From JASLMY01 sp965226475 (GTDB taxonomy: Bacteria > Pseudomonadota > Alphaproteobacteria > GCA-2731375), in the NCBI GenBank assembly GCA_965226475.1, contig CBDDDJ010000004.1, positions 992,001 through 1,056,000 of the forward strand: a stretch of 64,000 nucleotides of DNA, read 5' to 3'. Position numbers and translations under genes: made by a program. Below are positions 33,960 to 42,692 of this stretch, piece by piece. The notes beneath the pieces are model-generated. The model was not told the origin of the DNA and searched no databases. It saw only the letters and a list, made by a program, of their open reading frames with translations. The stretch's first letter is position 1, and every line of letters begins with the position of its first letter.

Positions 33960-34773
33960 GGCGGCGTTCCAGGCCGGCGCCCGCTTCGCGAACGCCGAGC
34001 CAGCCGAGCGTGCCTTCCAGCTCGACGATTCGGCCGATTGCCACCAGGGCCGGCGGCGTCATTGCCTGGACCCGGACGGCTTCGGCAACGCTTGCGAGCG
34101 TCGCGCGCAGGATGCGTTGGCGCGACGTCGTCGCCTCGGAGATCACCGCCACGGCCTCATCGCCCGGGCGGCCAGCGGCGATCAACAGGCCGACGATCCG
34201 CTCCAGATGCTTGATCGCCATGTAGAGCACAATCACGGGCGAGCCCTTGGCGATCGCCTCCCAGTCGAGACCGTCCGGCACGTCGCCGGAGCTGGCGTGC
34301 CCGGTCACCAGCGTCACCGCCGAGTTGGCGTCGCGGTGCGTCAGCGGCAGGCCGGCATAGGCGAGGCCGCCCACCGCCGCCGTGATCCCCGGCACCACGC
34401 GGAACGATACCCCGGCCCGCGCCAGCGCCATCGCTTCCTCGCCGCCCCGCCCGAAGACAAAGGGATCACCGCCCTTGAGCCGCAGGACCCGGCGGCCGGC
34501 CTGGGCCAGCTCGATCAGCCGGCGGCTGATGTCGCGCTGCCTGGCCGACGGGCGGCCACCACGCTTTCCCGCGAATTCGAGGGTGGCGCCCGGGCGGATC
34601 AGAGTCAGCACGCGCTCGTCGACCAGGGCGTCGTGCACGACCACGTCGGCCTGCTGCAAGCCCCTCAGCGCCAGCACCGTCAACAGGCCTGGGTCGCCCG
34701 GCCCCGCGCCGGCGAGCCAGACCCAGCCCGGCTCCAGCGACGGCAGGCCGGAAATGGAAACACTGTCATTCAT
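33949..34773 (-). CDS. cobA: uroporphyrinogen-III C-methyltransferase
   Basis: The 274-residue SAM-dependent enzyme makes precorrin-2, the branch point to cobalamin and siroheme. Typical segments are WLAGAGPGDPGLLTVLALR, VVHDALVDERVL, VLRLKGGDPFVFGRGGEEAM, VVPGITAAVGGLAYAGLPLT and IVLYMAIKHLE. It is a single-domain SUMT without CysG-like siroheme domains. ATG at 34771-34773. It is divergent from cbiD with 58 bases between. Confidence 0.93.
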   Translation of the reverse strand: MNDSVSISGLPSLEPGWVWLAGAGPGDPGLLTVLALRGLQQADVVVHDALVDERVLTLIRPGATLEFAGKRGGRPSARQRDISRRLIELAQAGRRVLRLKGGDPFVFGRGGEEAMALARAGVSFRVVPGITAAVGGLAYAGLPLTHRDANSAVTLVTGHASSGDVPDGLDWEAIAKGSPVIVLYMAIKHLERIVGLLIAAGRPGDEAVAVISEATTSRQRILRATLASVAEAVRVQAMTPPALVAIGRIVELEGTLGWLGVREAGAGLERRRAG

Positions 34774-34831
34774 GGCGCCATTATGCGCGGGCACTGGCCA
34801 GGCCGCGACCCCTCTCGCTACACTTTCCACC

Positions 34832-35914
34832 ATGCGGGGAATCGAGCGACGGGAACTCAGGCGCGGATGGACGACGGGGGCGTGCGCCACGGCGGCGGCC
34901 AAGGCCGCCTATTGGGCCTTGCTCGCCGGCGACTTCCCCGATCCCGTCGAGATCAACCTGCCCAAGGGCCAGAAGGTCGCCTTCGCGCTCGGCCTCGAAT
35001 CGAGGGGCGGGGATTGGGCCGAGGTCGGAATCGTCAAGGATGCGGGCGACGATCCCGACGTCACCCACGGCGCCACGATCATCGCCCGGGTCCGCCGCCT
35101 GGCCGACGCCGAGGGGGTCGTGTTTCGCGCGGGCGTGGGCGTCGGCACCGTGACGCTCGAGGGTCTGCCGATCCCGCCGGGCGAGCCGGCGATCAATCCC
35201 GTGCCCCGGCGAATGATCGAGGCGGCGCTCGCCGAGGTGGCGGCGGTGCTGCGGGCTTCGGGTGGGGTCGAGGTGACGATCTCAATTCCCGGCGGCGAGG
35301 ATTTGGCGCGCCAGACCATGAACGGCCGCCTCGGCATCCTCGGCGGCCTTTCGATCCTGGGGACGACGGGAATCGTCATCCCCTATTCCTGTTCCTCGTG
35401 GATCCATTCCATCCACCGGGGCATCGACGTCGCCCGGGCGTTGGGGCTGGAGCATATCGGGGCGGCCACGGGGCGGACCTCGGAAGACGCGCTCCGCGGC
35501 CGCCATGGTTTCACGGAGCAGGCGCTGATCGACATGGGCGACTTCGCCGGCGGGGTGCTGAAGTATCTCCGCGACCATCCGGTGCCGCGCTTGTCGCTCG
35601 CCGGCGGCTTCGGCAAGCTCTCGAAACTCGCCGCCGGGTACCTGGACCTGCATTCGAGCCATTCGAGCGTTGATACCGGCTTCCTCGCCGAACTCACGCG
35701 ACGGGCGGGAGCGGGGGACGACGTGGCGGCGGAAATCGAGGCGGCGACCAGCGCCGCCCGCGCGCTGGCGGCGGCGAAGGGGGTGCCCTTGGCCGATTCC
35801 GTGGCGCGGGCGGCGCGGCGTACCGCGCTCGCGACGCTCGCCGGCGGGGTCGCGGTCGAAGTGGTGGTCTACGACCGCCAGGGAAGCGAGATTGGCCATG
35901 CCGGCTTCGGTTGA
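34832..35914 (+). CDS. cbiD: cobalt-precorrin-5B C1-methyltransferase CbiD
   Basis: The 360-residue protein begins with the family hallmark LRRGWTTGACATAAAKAAYWAL and has IPGGEDLARQTMNGRLGILGGLSILGTTGIVIPYS. In the anaerobic pathway CbiD methylates C1 after CbiG opens the lactone; many aerobes use CobF instead, which is not seen here. Its presence with CbiG and CbiX is notable. It overlaps cobK by 17 bases and both read in the same direction. Confidence 0.92.
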   Translation: MRGIERRELRRGWTTGACATAAAKAAYWALLAGDFPDPVEINLPKGQKVAFALGLESRGGDWAEVGIVKDAGDDPDVTHGATIIARVRRLADAEGVVFRAGVGVGTVTLEGLPIPPGEPAINPVPRRMIEAALAEVAAVLRASGGVEVTISIPGGEDLARQTMNGRLGILGGLSILGTTGIVIPYSCSSWIHSIHRGIDVARALGLEHIGAATGRTSEDALRGRHGFTEQALIDMGDFAGGVLKYLRDHPVPRLSLAGGFGKLSKLAAGYLDLHSSHSSVDTGFLAELTRRAGAGDDVAAEIEAATSAARALAAAKGVPLADSVARAARRTALATLAGGVAVEVVVYDRQGSEIGHAGFG

Positions 35915-36650
35915 ACCGCGCCGCGTGCTGATCCTCGGCGGCAGCGGCGAGGCGGCGGCGCTCGCCTGGGCGCTGGCCGAGGTAGCGGGCGTGGCGGCGA
36001 CCGTCTCCCTCGCCGGCGTCACGCGAAATCCCGTGCCACTCCCGATTCCGACCCGGTCCGGTGGCTTCGGTGGGGTCGAGGGCCTGATTACCCATCTGAG
36101 GACGGAATGCGTGACGCATCTGGTCGATGCCACCCACCCCTTCGCCGCGCAAATTTCGGCCCATGCGGTGGCGGCGGCGGAGAGCGTGGGCGTGCCCCTG
36201 TTGCGCCTCTCCCGCCCGCCCTGGGCGCCGGAAGCGGGCGATCATTGGATCGAGGTCGCCGATGCGGCGGGCGCGGCGGGCGCGCTGCCCGCGGTCGCCG
36301 CGCGCGTATTCCTCGCCATCGGACGGCGCGACCTGGCGCCCTTCTCCGTGCGTCCCGATATCCAGTTCCTGGTGCGGATGATCGAACCGCCGGCAAACGG
36401 CTTGCCGCTTTTGAGCCACCGCCTGGTCCTGGCGCGCGGTCCCTTCGAAATCGACGCCGAGCGTGACCTCTTTCGCCGCCTGCGGGTCGAGGTCGTGGTG
36501 GCGAAGAACGCCGGCGGCACCGGCGCCCGGGCCAAGCTGGCGGCCGCGCGCGCGCTCTCCCTGCCGGTGGTGATGATCCGCCGCCCGGCCCTGCCGCCGG
36601 CCCCCGAGGCGACGCGCGTCGAGCAGGTGGTCGCCTGGATCGGGGCGTAA
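35898..36650 (+). CDS. cobK: precorrin-6A reductase CobK/CbiJ
   Basis: The 250-residue protein has the N-terminal RRVLILGGSGEAAALAWALA nucleotide-binding strand-turn, THLVDATHPFAAQISAHAV, LAIGRRDLAPF and VEVVVAKNAGGTGARAKLAA, all typical of CobK/CbiJ. It reduces precorrin-6A (or the cobalt form) with NADPH. The ATG at 35898 lies within the end of cbiD. It converges with cobM, 5 bases apart. Confidence 0.9.
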   Translation: MPASVEPRRVLILGGSGEAAALAWALAEVAGVAATVSLAGVTRNPVPLPIPTRSGGFGGVEGLITHLRTECVTHLVDATHPFAAQISAHAVAAAESVGVPLLRLSRPPWAPEAGDHWIEVADAAGAAGALPAVAARVFLAIGRRDLAPFSVRPDIQFLVRMIEPPANGLPLLSHRLVLARGPFEIDAERDLFRRLRVEVVVAKNAGGTGARAKLAAARALSLPVVMIRRPALPPAPEATRVEQVVAWIGA

Positions 36651-36655
36651 CGGCG

Positions 36656-37426
36656 CTACTCCCGTTCCCTATTCCCGTGCCTCAACAAATGCCGGTGGTC
36701 GGGGGCGTAGAGGCGGCTGTCGGTGAAACCTTCGTCGGCGAGGACGGGCCCGACCAGGACGAGGGCGGTGCGGGTGATCTTGGCGGCGCGGGTCGCCTCG
36801 CGGATGGTGGCGAGCGTGGCGCGGATCACCCGTTCGTCCGGCCAGCTGGCGCGGTAGACGACCACGGCCGGGCAATCGGACCCGTAATGGGGCAAGAGCT
36901 CGCGGCAGACGCGGGCGAGATTGCGCACCGAGAGGTGGATGGCGAGCGTCGCGCCGGTGGCGGCGAAAGCGGCCAGCGTCTCGCCCTCCGGCATGGCGGA
37001 GGATTTCATCGCCGTGCGGGTCAGCACCACCGATTGGCCGATCCCGGGGAGCGTCAGCTCGCGGCCCAGGCTCGCGGCGGCGGCGGCGAAGGCCGGTACG
37101 CCCGGCGTGATGTCATGGGCGATGCCCAGCGCGTCCAGCCGGCGGATCTGCTCCTGGATCGCGCCATAGAGCGAGGGGTCGCCCGAATGTACCCGGGCGA
37201 CGTCTTGGCCTTTCGCATCCGCCTCGGCCATCTCGGCGACGATCTGGTCCAGGTTCATTGGCGCGGTGTCGACGATTCGGGCGACGGGCGAGGCCCAGGT
37301 CAGCATCGCCGGCGCCACCAGGGAGCCAGCATACAGCACCACGGGCGCCGCCGCGATCAGGTCTCGGCCGCGCACCGTGATGAGGTCCGCCGCCCCCGGC
37401 CCGGCGCCGATGAAGTGCACGGTCAT
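36656..37426 (-). CDS. cobM: precorrin-4 C11-methyltransferase
   Basis: The 256-residue tetrapyrrole methyltransferase has VHFIGAGPGAADLITVRGRDLI, APMNLDQIVAEMAEA, DVARVHSGDPSLYGAIQEQ and ITPGVPAFAAAAASLGREL, the CobM/CbiF pattern. It methylates C11 of the ring-contracted intermediate. Its ATG overlaps the stop of the cbiG-cobJ gene (37423-37426, ATGA), ending a chain of coupled genes. Confidence 0.93.
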   Translation of the reverse strand: MTVHFIGAGPGAADLITVRGRDLIAAAPVVLYAGSLVAPAMLTWASPVARIVDTAPMNLDQIVAEMAEADAKGQDVARVHSGDPSLYGAIQEQIRRLDALGIAHDITPGVPAFAAAAASLGRELTLPGIGQSVVLTRTAMKSSAMPEGETLAAFAATGATLAIHLSVRNLARVCRELLPHYGSDCPAVVVYRASWPDERVIRATLATIREATRAAKITRTALVLVGPVLADEGFTDSRLYAPDHRHLLRHGNRERE

Positions 37427-39231
37427 GGCGCGCCTCCCGCGCCGTAGCCGCGCGGCGTATAGACGCGGCTGCGTCCGTCCTCGGTGGTCATGCGCCGCGT
37501 CTCCCTGTTGCCGACGATCAGCAGGGTCAGCATGTCGACCCGGTCGGGGTCGAGGCCGGCGAGAGGGACGGCCTCGACCGCCTCGCCCTCGCGGCCGAGA
37601 TTGCGGGCGACCACCACCGGGGTCTCGGCCGACCTTTCGGCCGCGAGGATCGCCAGCGCCTCGGCAAGCCCGTTCCGGCGGGTCCGCGAGGCGGGATTGT
37701 AGAGCGCGACCACGAAGTCGGCCCGGGCGGCGGCCTTCAGCCGTTCCCGGATCACCGGCCAGGGAGTCAGCAGGTCGGAGAGGGAGATGGCGCAGAAATC
37801 GTGGCCGAGGGGCGCGCCGATCCGCGCGGCGGCGGCTTGCAGGGCCGAGATGCCGGGCGTCACCTCGACCGCGACGCGGCGCCAGCCGTCCCGCCCGCCC
37901 CGGTCGATTCGCTCGAACACCAGGCCGGCCATGGCGTAGATCCCGGCATCGCCGGAGGAGACGAGGGCGACCCGCCGCCCCGCCGCCGCCAGGTCGAGGG
38001 CATGGTCAACGCGGGCCCGTTCGGCGCCGATCGGGAAATCGTGCCGCGCCGCGGCACTGATTTCATCGGCGACGAGGTCGAGATAGAGGCTATAGCCGAC
38101 GACATCCTCCGCATCGGCCAGCCAGTGCCCCGCCTCGCCCGTCCGCCAGACCTCGTGGCCGGGGCCGATGCCGATGATGGCGAGATGCCCGCGTGCCCGC
38201 CCGACCATGGTGGGATCGATGACGTCGGCCGCGCGGGCGAGCGCCATCGTCGCGCGATCGCCTCGTTGTTTCGGGACGACCAGTACCGCCGAGGGTCCCG
38301 CCGCCGCCAGCGCGGCCGCCTCGGCGACGCCGTGACAGCCGACGGCGCGGAACACCACGTCCGAGGGATTGGCGAGGCGCGGCGTCTCCGTCTCCAGCCG
38401 CTCGGCATCGAAAAACCGCGCGGGCACGCCCAGGCTTTCCGCCAGCGCCAGTACCGCCGGCTCGCCCGCCTTCAGGTCGAGCGAGGTGACGCAGGCGATC
38501 GAGCCCATGGCGAAACCCTCCCGCGCCAACGTCTCGTCGACCAATGCCCGCAACGCTTCCGGCGACGCGCCCCGTTCGCTGCCGACGCCGAGGGCCAGCG
38601 TCGCCGGATGCAGCACCAGCTCCCCCGGTCGGCCAGGCGCCGCCCGGTCGGTCACGCGGATTGCCGTCTCGCCTGTCTCGGTGAAGCGGGCGCCGCCCCG
38701 CGTCAGCCAGGCGGGATCGCCCGCCTCGACCCGGAGCGCCACGTCCTCGCCGGCGAGCAGCGCCGCCGTTACCGCCTTGGCCGGCGCCGGATCGGCGACG
38801 CGCCAGCCGGCGGGCGGCGCGTCGAGCGCCAGGTCGAAGCGCGCGTCGGCCGCCGTGGTGAGCGCGGCCGCGCCGCCGAGCGCCGTGGCGATTTCGCGCG
38901 CCAGATCGTTGGCGCCCCGATGACCGCCCAAGAGCGGCACGGCGCTGGCGCCGTCCTCGGCCACCGCGACCACCGGCGGCTCGGCCCGCTTGTCGGCCAG
39001 GAGCGGCGCCAGGGCGCGAATCAGGATCCCGGCGGCGCAGAAACCGACGATCGGCCGGCCGGCGGCAAAGAGCGCCTGGAGGTGGGACACCGTGTCGTCG
39101 AAGGCGATATCGGCCTCGGCCACCCGTCGGGCGAGAGCGTGCAGCTCGCCCGCGCCCATCGCGGTCTGTAGCCGGCGTGCCGTCCCGGCGCCTTTTCCGG
39201 TGAGCGCGACGAGGGCCGGACCGCCGCTCAT
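37423..39231 (-). CDS. cobJ: CbiG-CobJ fusion (lactone hydrolase + precorrin-3B C17-methyltransferase)
   Basis: The 602-residue protein fuses a complete CbiG-like part (residues about 1-345) to CobJ/CbiH (about 349-602). The CbiG part has FCAAGILIRALAPLLADK, the GGHRGANDLA loop (102-111), and a CobE/CbiG C-terminal module starting LALGVGSERG (212-221). The CobJ part begins LAIIGIGPGHEVWRTGEAG and contains RVALVSSGDAGIYAMAG and VEVTPGISALQAAAARIGAPL. CbiG opens the delta-lactone of cobalt-precorrin-5A; CobJ/CbiH contracts the ring and methylates C17. Overlaps of four bases join it to cobI and cobM. The ATG at 39229-39231 is set by the cobI overlap. Confidence 0.9.
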   Translation of the reverse strand: MSGGPALVALTGKGAGTARRLQTAMGAGELHALARRVAEADIAFDDTVSHLQALFAAGRPIVGFCAAGILIRALAPLLADKRAEPPVVAVAEDGASAVPLLGGHRGANDLAREIATALGGAAALTTAADARFDLALDAPPAGWRVADPAPAKAVTAALLAGEDVALRVEAGDPAWLTRGGARFTETGETAIRVTDRAAPGRPGELVLHPATLALGVGSERGASPEALRALVDETLAREGFAMGSIACVTSLDLKAGEPAVLALAESLGVPARFFDAERLETETPRLANPSDVVFRAVGCHGVAEAAALAAAGPSAVLVVPKQRGDRATMALARAADVIDPTMVGRARGHLAIIGIGPGHEVWRTGEAGHWLADAEDVVGYSLYLDLVADEISAAARHDFPIGAERARVDHALDLAAAGRRVALVSSGDAGIYAMAGLVFERIDRGGRDGWRRVAVEVTPGISALQAAAARIGAPLGHDFCAISLSDLLTPWPVIRERLKAAARADFVVALYNPASRTRRNGLAEALAILAAERSAETPVVVARNLGREGEAVEAVPLAGLDPDRVDMLTLLIVGNRETRRMTTEDGRSRVYTPRGYGAGGAP

Positions 39232-39929
39232 CGCCAGGCCTCGCCCCGCCGATGCACCAGGACCATGGAGAAATAGGGGGCGGGCGCCGGCGCTTCGGCC
39301 AGCGGCAGCAGGCGCTCCGTCGTCATGGTCGCGCGTTCGATATAAAGCGCGCCGTCCGCCAGCGAAAGCTCTTCCAGGATGCCGCGTACCTTGGCGAGGT
39401 GGCGGCCGACCTTGATCAGGGCAACCGCGTCCGAGGTCTCGATCCGCGCCCGGAGCACCGCCGCGTCGAGCGTGGCCGGCAATATGCAGAGGGCGTCGTT
39501 CCGGGCCGCGAGTGGCGCCCCCAGCACCGCCGCGCAGGCCATCAGCGAGGAGACGCCCGGCACCACCGCCACCGGACAGCGGTTCGCCAGGCGGGCATAG
39601 AGATAGAGGAAGGAGCCATAAAAGAAGGGATCGCCCTCGCAAAGCACGACGACGTCCTCGCCTTGGGCGACCACCGCCAGGATCTCGTCCGCGGCCCGGT
39701 CGTAGACCCCCTCGTTGGGGAAGGGGCCGCCCTGGATGGGAATGGGAATCGGAATCTCCCGCTGCGTACCGGTCAGGTACGGGGCGACGATCTGGCGGGC
39801 CAGGCTCTCGCCCGTCTCGGTCGCCGGATAGGCGACGATCGTGGCCGCGCGCAGCAGGCGCAGCGCCTTCAAGGTCAACAGTTCCGGGTCACCCGGGCCG
39901 ACGCCGATGCCATGGACCCGTCCGCTCAT
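39228..39929 (-). CDS. cobI: precorrin-2 C20-methyltransferase
   Basis: The 233-residue methyltransferase has VHGIGVGPGDPELLTLKALR, VVLCEGDPFFYGSFLYLYARL and VVPGVSSLMACAAVLGAPL, the CobI/CbiL pattern. It methylates C20 of precorrin-2 (or cobalt-factor II). It overlaps cobL upstream and cobJ downstream by ATGA/TCAT junctions of four bases each. Confidence 0.93.
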   Translation of the reverse strand: MSGRVHGIGVGPGDPELLTLKALRLLRAATIVAYPATETGESLARQIVAPYLTGTQREIPIPIPIQGGPFPNEGVYDRAADEILAVVAQGEDVVVLCEGDPFFYGSFLYLYARLANRCPVAVVPGVSSLMACAAVLGAPLAARNDALCILPATLDAAVLRARIETSDAVALIKVGRHLAKVRGILEELSLADGALYIERATMTTERLLPLAEAPAPAPYFSMVLVHRRGEAWR

Positions 39930-41131
39930 GATTTCACCAAACTCCACTGGGTGAGGGGCGCGAGTGCCCGCCAGGCGGTAACACCCGCCAACGGTTCGGC
40001 CCGGCTGATCGCCAGACGCGTGAGATCGCCGCCATGGACACGCCGGGCGGCCAGCAACACCGCCTCGCCCTCGAGGGTCACGGCGTTGGCGACCAGGCGG
40101 CCGCCCGCCGCCAGCAGATCGAGGCAGGCCTCGACCATGCCGGGCGTGGCGAGCCCGCCGCCGATGAAGACGGCATCGCCCGGCCCCAGGCCGGAAAGCG
40201 CGGCCGGTGCCTCGCCGGTGACGATCTCCAGGCCGGACGCGCCCAGCCAGGCGGCGTTCTCGGCGATGGCGGCGGCGCGCTCGGGGTCGCGCTCGATTCC
40301 CACGGCCGTCGTGTTTCGGGCCGCCCGCATCCATTCGATGGCGATGGCGCCGGCGCCGGCGCCGACGTCGATCAGGTGCTGGCCGGCGAGGGGAGCGAGC
40401 GCCGCGAGGGTCGCCGCGCGCACCTCCCGCTTGGTGATCAGGCCATCGTGACGGAAGGCGTTGTCGGGAAGGCCGGGGGAGCGGGGAAGCGACACGATGC
40501 CCGGCGCGGCCCGGCACTCCAGCGCGATGGTGTTGAAATCGGCGGCGCCGGCGCGTCCCCATTCCCCGGCGATGGTCTCGACCATCCGTTCCTTGGGGCC
40601 ACCCATATTCTCCAGGACCACCATGAAAGAAGGGCCGAAGCCGTGCTCGACCAGCAGGGCGGCGAGCTTCGCCGGCGTGGTCCCGTCGTGGCTCAACAGC
40701 AGCAGCCGTTGTCCCGTCGCCAACCAGCCGGCGACGATCTCCAGCGGCCGGCCGTGCAAGGTCAGGCACTCGACCGTGTGGGAGGGCCAGCCGAGCCGGG
40801 CGCGGGCGAGCGAGAAGGCGGAGGGGGACGGCAGCACCCGCATCTCTTCGATGGCGATATGGCGGGCGAGCGTCGTGCCGATGCCGAAGCAGAACGGATC
40901 GCCGGTTGCCAGCACGACGACCCGCTTGCCACGCCGGGCCTGGAGTTCCGCCATCAGCGGGTCGAGTGGGAACCGCCAGCCGAGCCGCTCCGCCGGGTGG
41001 TCCGGCAGCAGGGCATGATGGCGCTCGCCGCCGACCAGCACTTCCGCGCTCTCGATCAGGCCGCGGGAGCCGGCGCCGAGGCCGTCGAGGCCGTCCTCGC
41101 CGATGCCGACGATGCCGAGCCAGGGGGTCAT
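39926..41131 (-). CDS. cobL: precorrin-6Y C5,15-methyltransferase (decarboxylating) CobL
   Basis: The 401-residue bifunctional enzyme has an N-terminal CbiE-like methyltransferase (LGIVGIGEDGLDGLGAGSR, VVVLATGDPFCFGIGTTLAR, RVLPSPSAFSLARARLGWP) and a C-terminal CbiT-like domain. The latter has HDGLITKREVRAATLAAL and a Rossmann SAM site LIDVGAGAGAIAIEWMRAA. It methylates C5 and C15 and decarboxylates the acetate chain. Four-base overlaps join it to the cobH fusion and to cobI. Confidence 0.93.
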   Translation of the reverse strand: MTPWLGIVGIGEDGLDGLGAGSRGLIESAEVLVGGERHHALLPDHPAERLGWRFPLDPLMAELQARRGKRVVVLATGDPFCFGIGTTLARHIAIEEMRVLPSPSAFSLARARLGWPSHTVECLTLHGRPLEIVAGWLATGQRLLLLSHDGTTPAKLAALLVEHGFGPSFMVVLENMGGPKERMVETIAGEWGRAGAADFNTIALECRAAPGIVSLPRSPGLPDNAFRHDGLITKREVRAATLAALAPLAGQHLIDVGAGAGAIAIEWMRAARNTTAVGIERDPERAAAIAENAAWLGASGLEIVTGEAPAALSGLGPGDAVFIGGGLATPGMVEACLDLLAAGGRLVANAVTLEGEAVLLAARRVHGGDLTRLAISRAEPLAGVTAWRALAPLTQWSLVKS

Positions 41132-42684
41132 GGCGAATGCTCCCGGGCCATCGTCAGCAGGGCATTTACCGCCGCCGCCGCCATGGCGCTGCCACCGAGC
41201 CGGCCGGGAAGCGTCAGGTAAGGCACGCCGTGCGGCTCCGCCATCAGCGCCGCCTTCGATTCCGCCGCGCCGACGAAGCCCACCGGCAGGCCGACGATCG
41301 CCGCCGGGCGGGGCCCACCGGCGCGGAGCTTCTCGAGTAGGCGAAAGAGCGCGGTCGGCGCGTTGCCGATCGCCACCACGGCACCGTCGAGATGGTCGTC
41401 CCAGAGGTCGAGCTGGGCGGCCGAGCGCGTGGTGGCGCCCGCCGTCGCCCGTTTCGCCACGCCCGCCCGGTTCAGGGTGCAGACGACCTCGCCGCCCGTC
41501 GGCAGCAGGCGTTCGATGACGCCCCGGGCCAGCATCTCGCAGTCGACCAGGACCGGCGCGCCGGCGGCGAGGGCGTCGCGTGCCCGCGCCGGAAAATCGG
41601 CGCTCGCCACCAATCGTCCCGCCAGCTCCGGCATGGCGGCCGCGTGTACCACCCGCTCGGCGATCCGGTCGAGGCCGGGGGGAAGCGTGTCCAGGCCGGC
41701 GGCGGCGCGCACGCGGGCGAACGACTGATCGTAGATGACGGCGGGCGCGGCGATATAGGCCTCGCCACCCATGCGCCGGGTCGCGGGGAAAGTTCCGGCG
41801 CCGAGCAGCCAGCCTTCTTCACGCTCCACGATATCGCGCTGGACGCGGTCCAGTTCGGGCGGGCCGGCGAGGTCCACGGCAAGGGCGCCAGCCTCGTCCC
41901 GGCGGGCCAGCAGGCGGCAGGTGGCGGTCACCTGCCGCGCATCCTTCACCGGCCCGTGGCCCAGTTCCAGCGGGGCGAGCGAGGGATAGACTTCCGCCAG
42001 CACGACTTGCCAGTCGCCGTCGGCCGGCGGCGGGCGGAGCCCGGTCTCGAAGGGCCAGACCACGGTGTGGTCGCTCAGCCGGGGATCGTCGCGCAACGCG
42101 CGCTGGACGGGGATGCCGAGCAACGCCTGGCTGCCGACGGCACCGGTATAGGCGAGCTTCCAGCAGGGCTGCGCGCGCGGCACCCAGGCCTCGGCCAGAC
42201 GGCGCTCCGCCAAGCCGTCGCCCGCGTAACGATCGACTTTATGCGTCGAGAGGCGGGGCCCCGCGCGGCCGGCCGGGCAGCCCCAGAAGGGAAAATCGGC
42301 GCCCGAGATGCGCTCGTTCAGCCCGGCCGCGACCTCGAAGCGGTTGTTTGCGTTGTCGGGCCGGTCCTCGATCAGCTCGGCGAGGCCGTCCCAGATCGCG
42401 CGCCAGGGCGTGCCCTGAAAGCCGGCGCGGGCGGCGAAGCCGGCCGGATAGGCGTTCGGGAAATCGAAGCCGGCGATGGTTCGCCCGCCCCGCGCGAGGA
42501 GACGGACGAGCAGTTCGGAGATCGTCTCCAGGGCCTCGGCCCGGGTCGAGGGATTGGCGAGCGCGCGGCGGCGCAGGCCCCGGGCCGTCCGTTCGTAAAG
42601 GGCATACCAGATGCTGTCCGCGCCTCGGACCGGCCGGGCCGCCGCGCTCCAGTCGACGACGAGATAGGCGTCGAAAATCGCCAT
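41128..42684 (-). CDS. cobH: unknown N-terminal domain fused to precorrin-8X methylmutase CobH
   Basis: The 518-residue protein ends in CobH (residues about 308-518): AYIAAPAVIYDQSFARVRAA, the catalytic His347 in AERVVHAAAMPEL, DCEMLARGVIERLLPTGGEV, and IVGLPVGFVGAAESKAAL. Residues 1-300 are a separate domain beginning YLVVDWSAAARP, with GFDFPNAYP (72-80), ANNRFEVAAGLNERI and VLAEVYPSLAPL. Asp at the first strand and in GFDFP recalls RNase H-like DUF429 domains, but I cannot assign it with certainty. CobH moves a methyl group from C11 to C12 to give hydrogenobyrinate. The role of the extra domain is unknown. It is the second gene after cbiX and is coupled to cobL. Confidence 0.82.
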   Translation of the reverse strand: MAIFDAYLVVDWSAAARPVRGADSIWYALYERTARGLRRRALANPSTRAEALETISELLVRLLARGGRTIAGFDFPNAYPAGFAARAGFQGTPWRAIWDGLAELIEDRPDNANNRFEVAAGLNERISGADFPFWGCPAGRAGPRLSTHKVDRYAGDGLAERRLAEAWVPRAQPCWKLAYTGAVGSQALLGIPVQRALRDDPRLSDHTVVWPFETGLRPPPADGDWQVVLAEVYPSLAPLELGHGPVKDARQVTATCRLLARRDEAGALAVDLAGPPELDRVQRDIVEREEGWLLGAGTFPATRRMGGEAYIAAPAVIYDQSFARVRAAAGLDTLPPGLDRIAERVVHAAAMPELAGRLVASADFPARARDALAAGAPVLVDCEMLARGVIERLLPTGGEVVCTLNRAGVAKRATAGATTRSAAQLDLWDDHLDGAVVAIGNAPTALFRLLEKLRAGGPRPAAIVGLPVGFVGAAESKAALMAEPHGVPYLTLPGRLGGSAMAAAAVNALLTMAREHSP

Positions 42685-42692
42685 GCCCGGCC

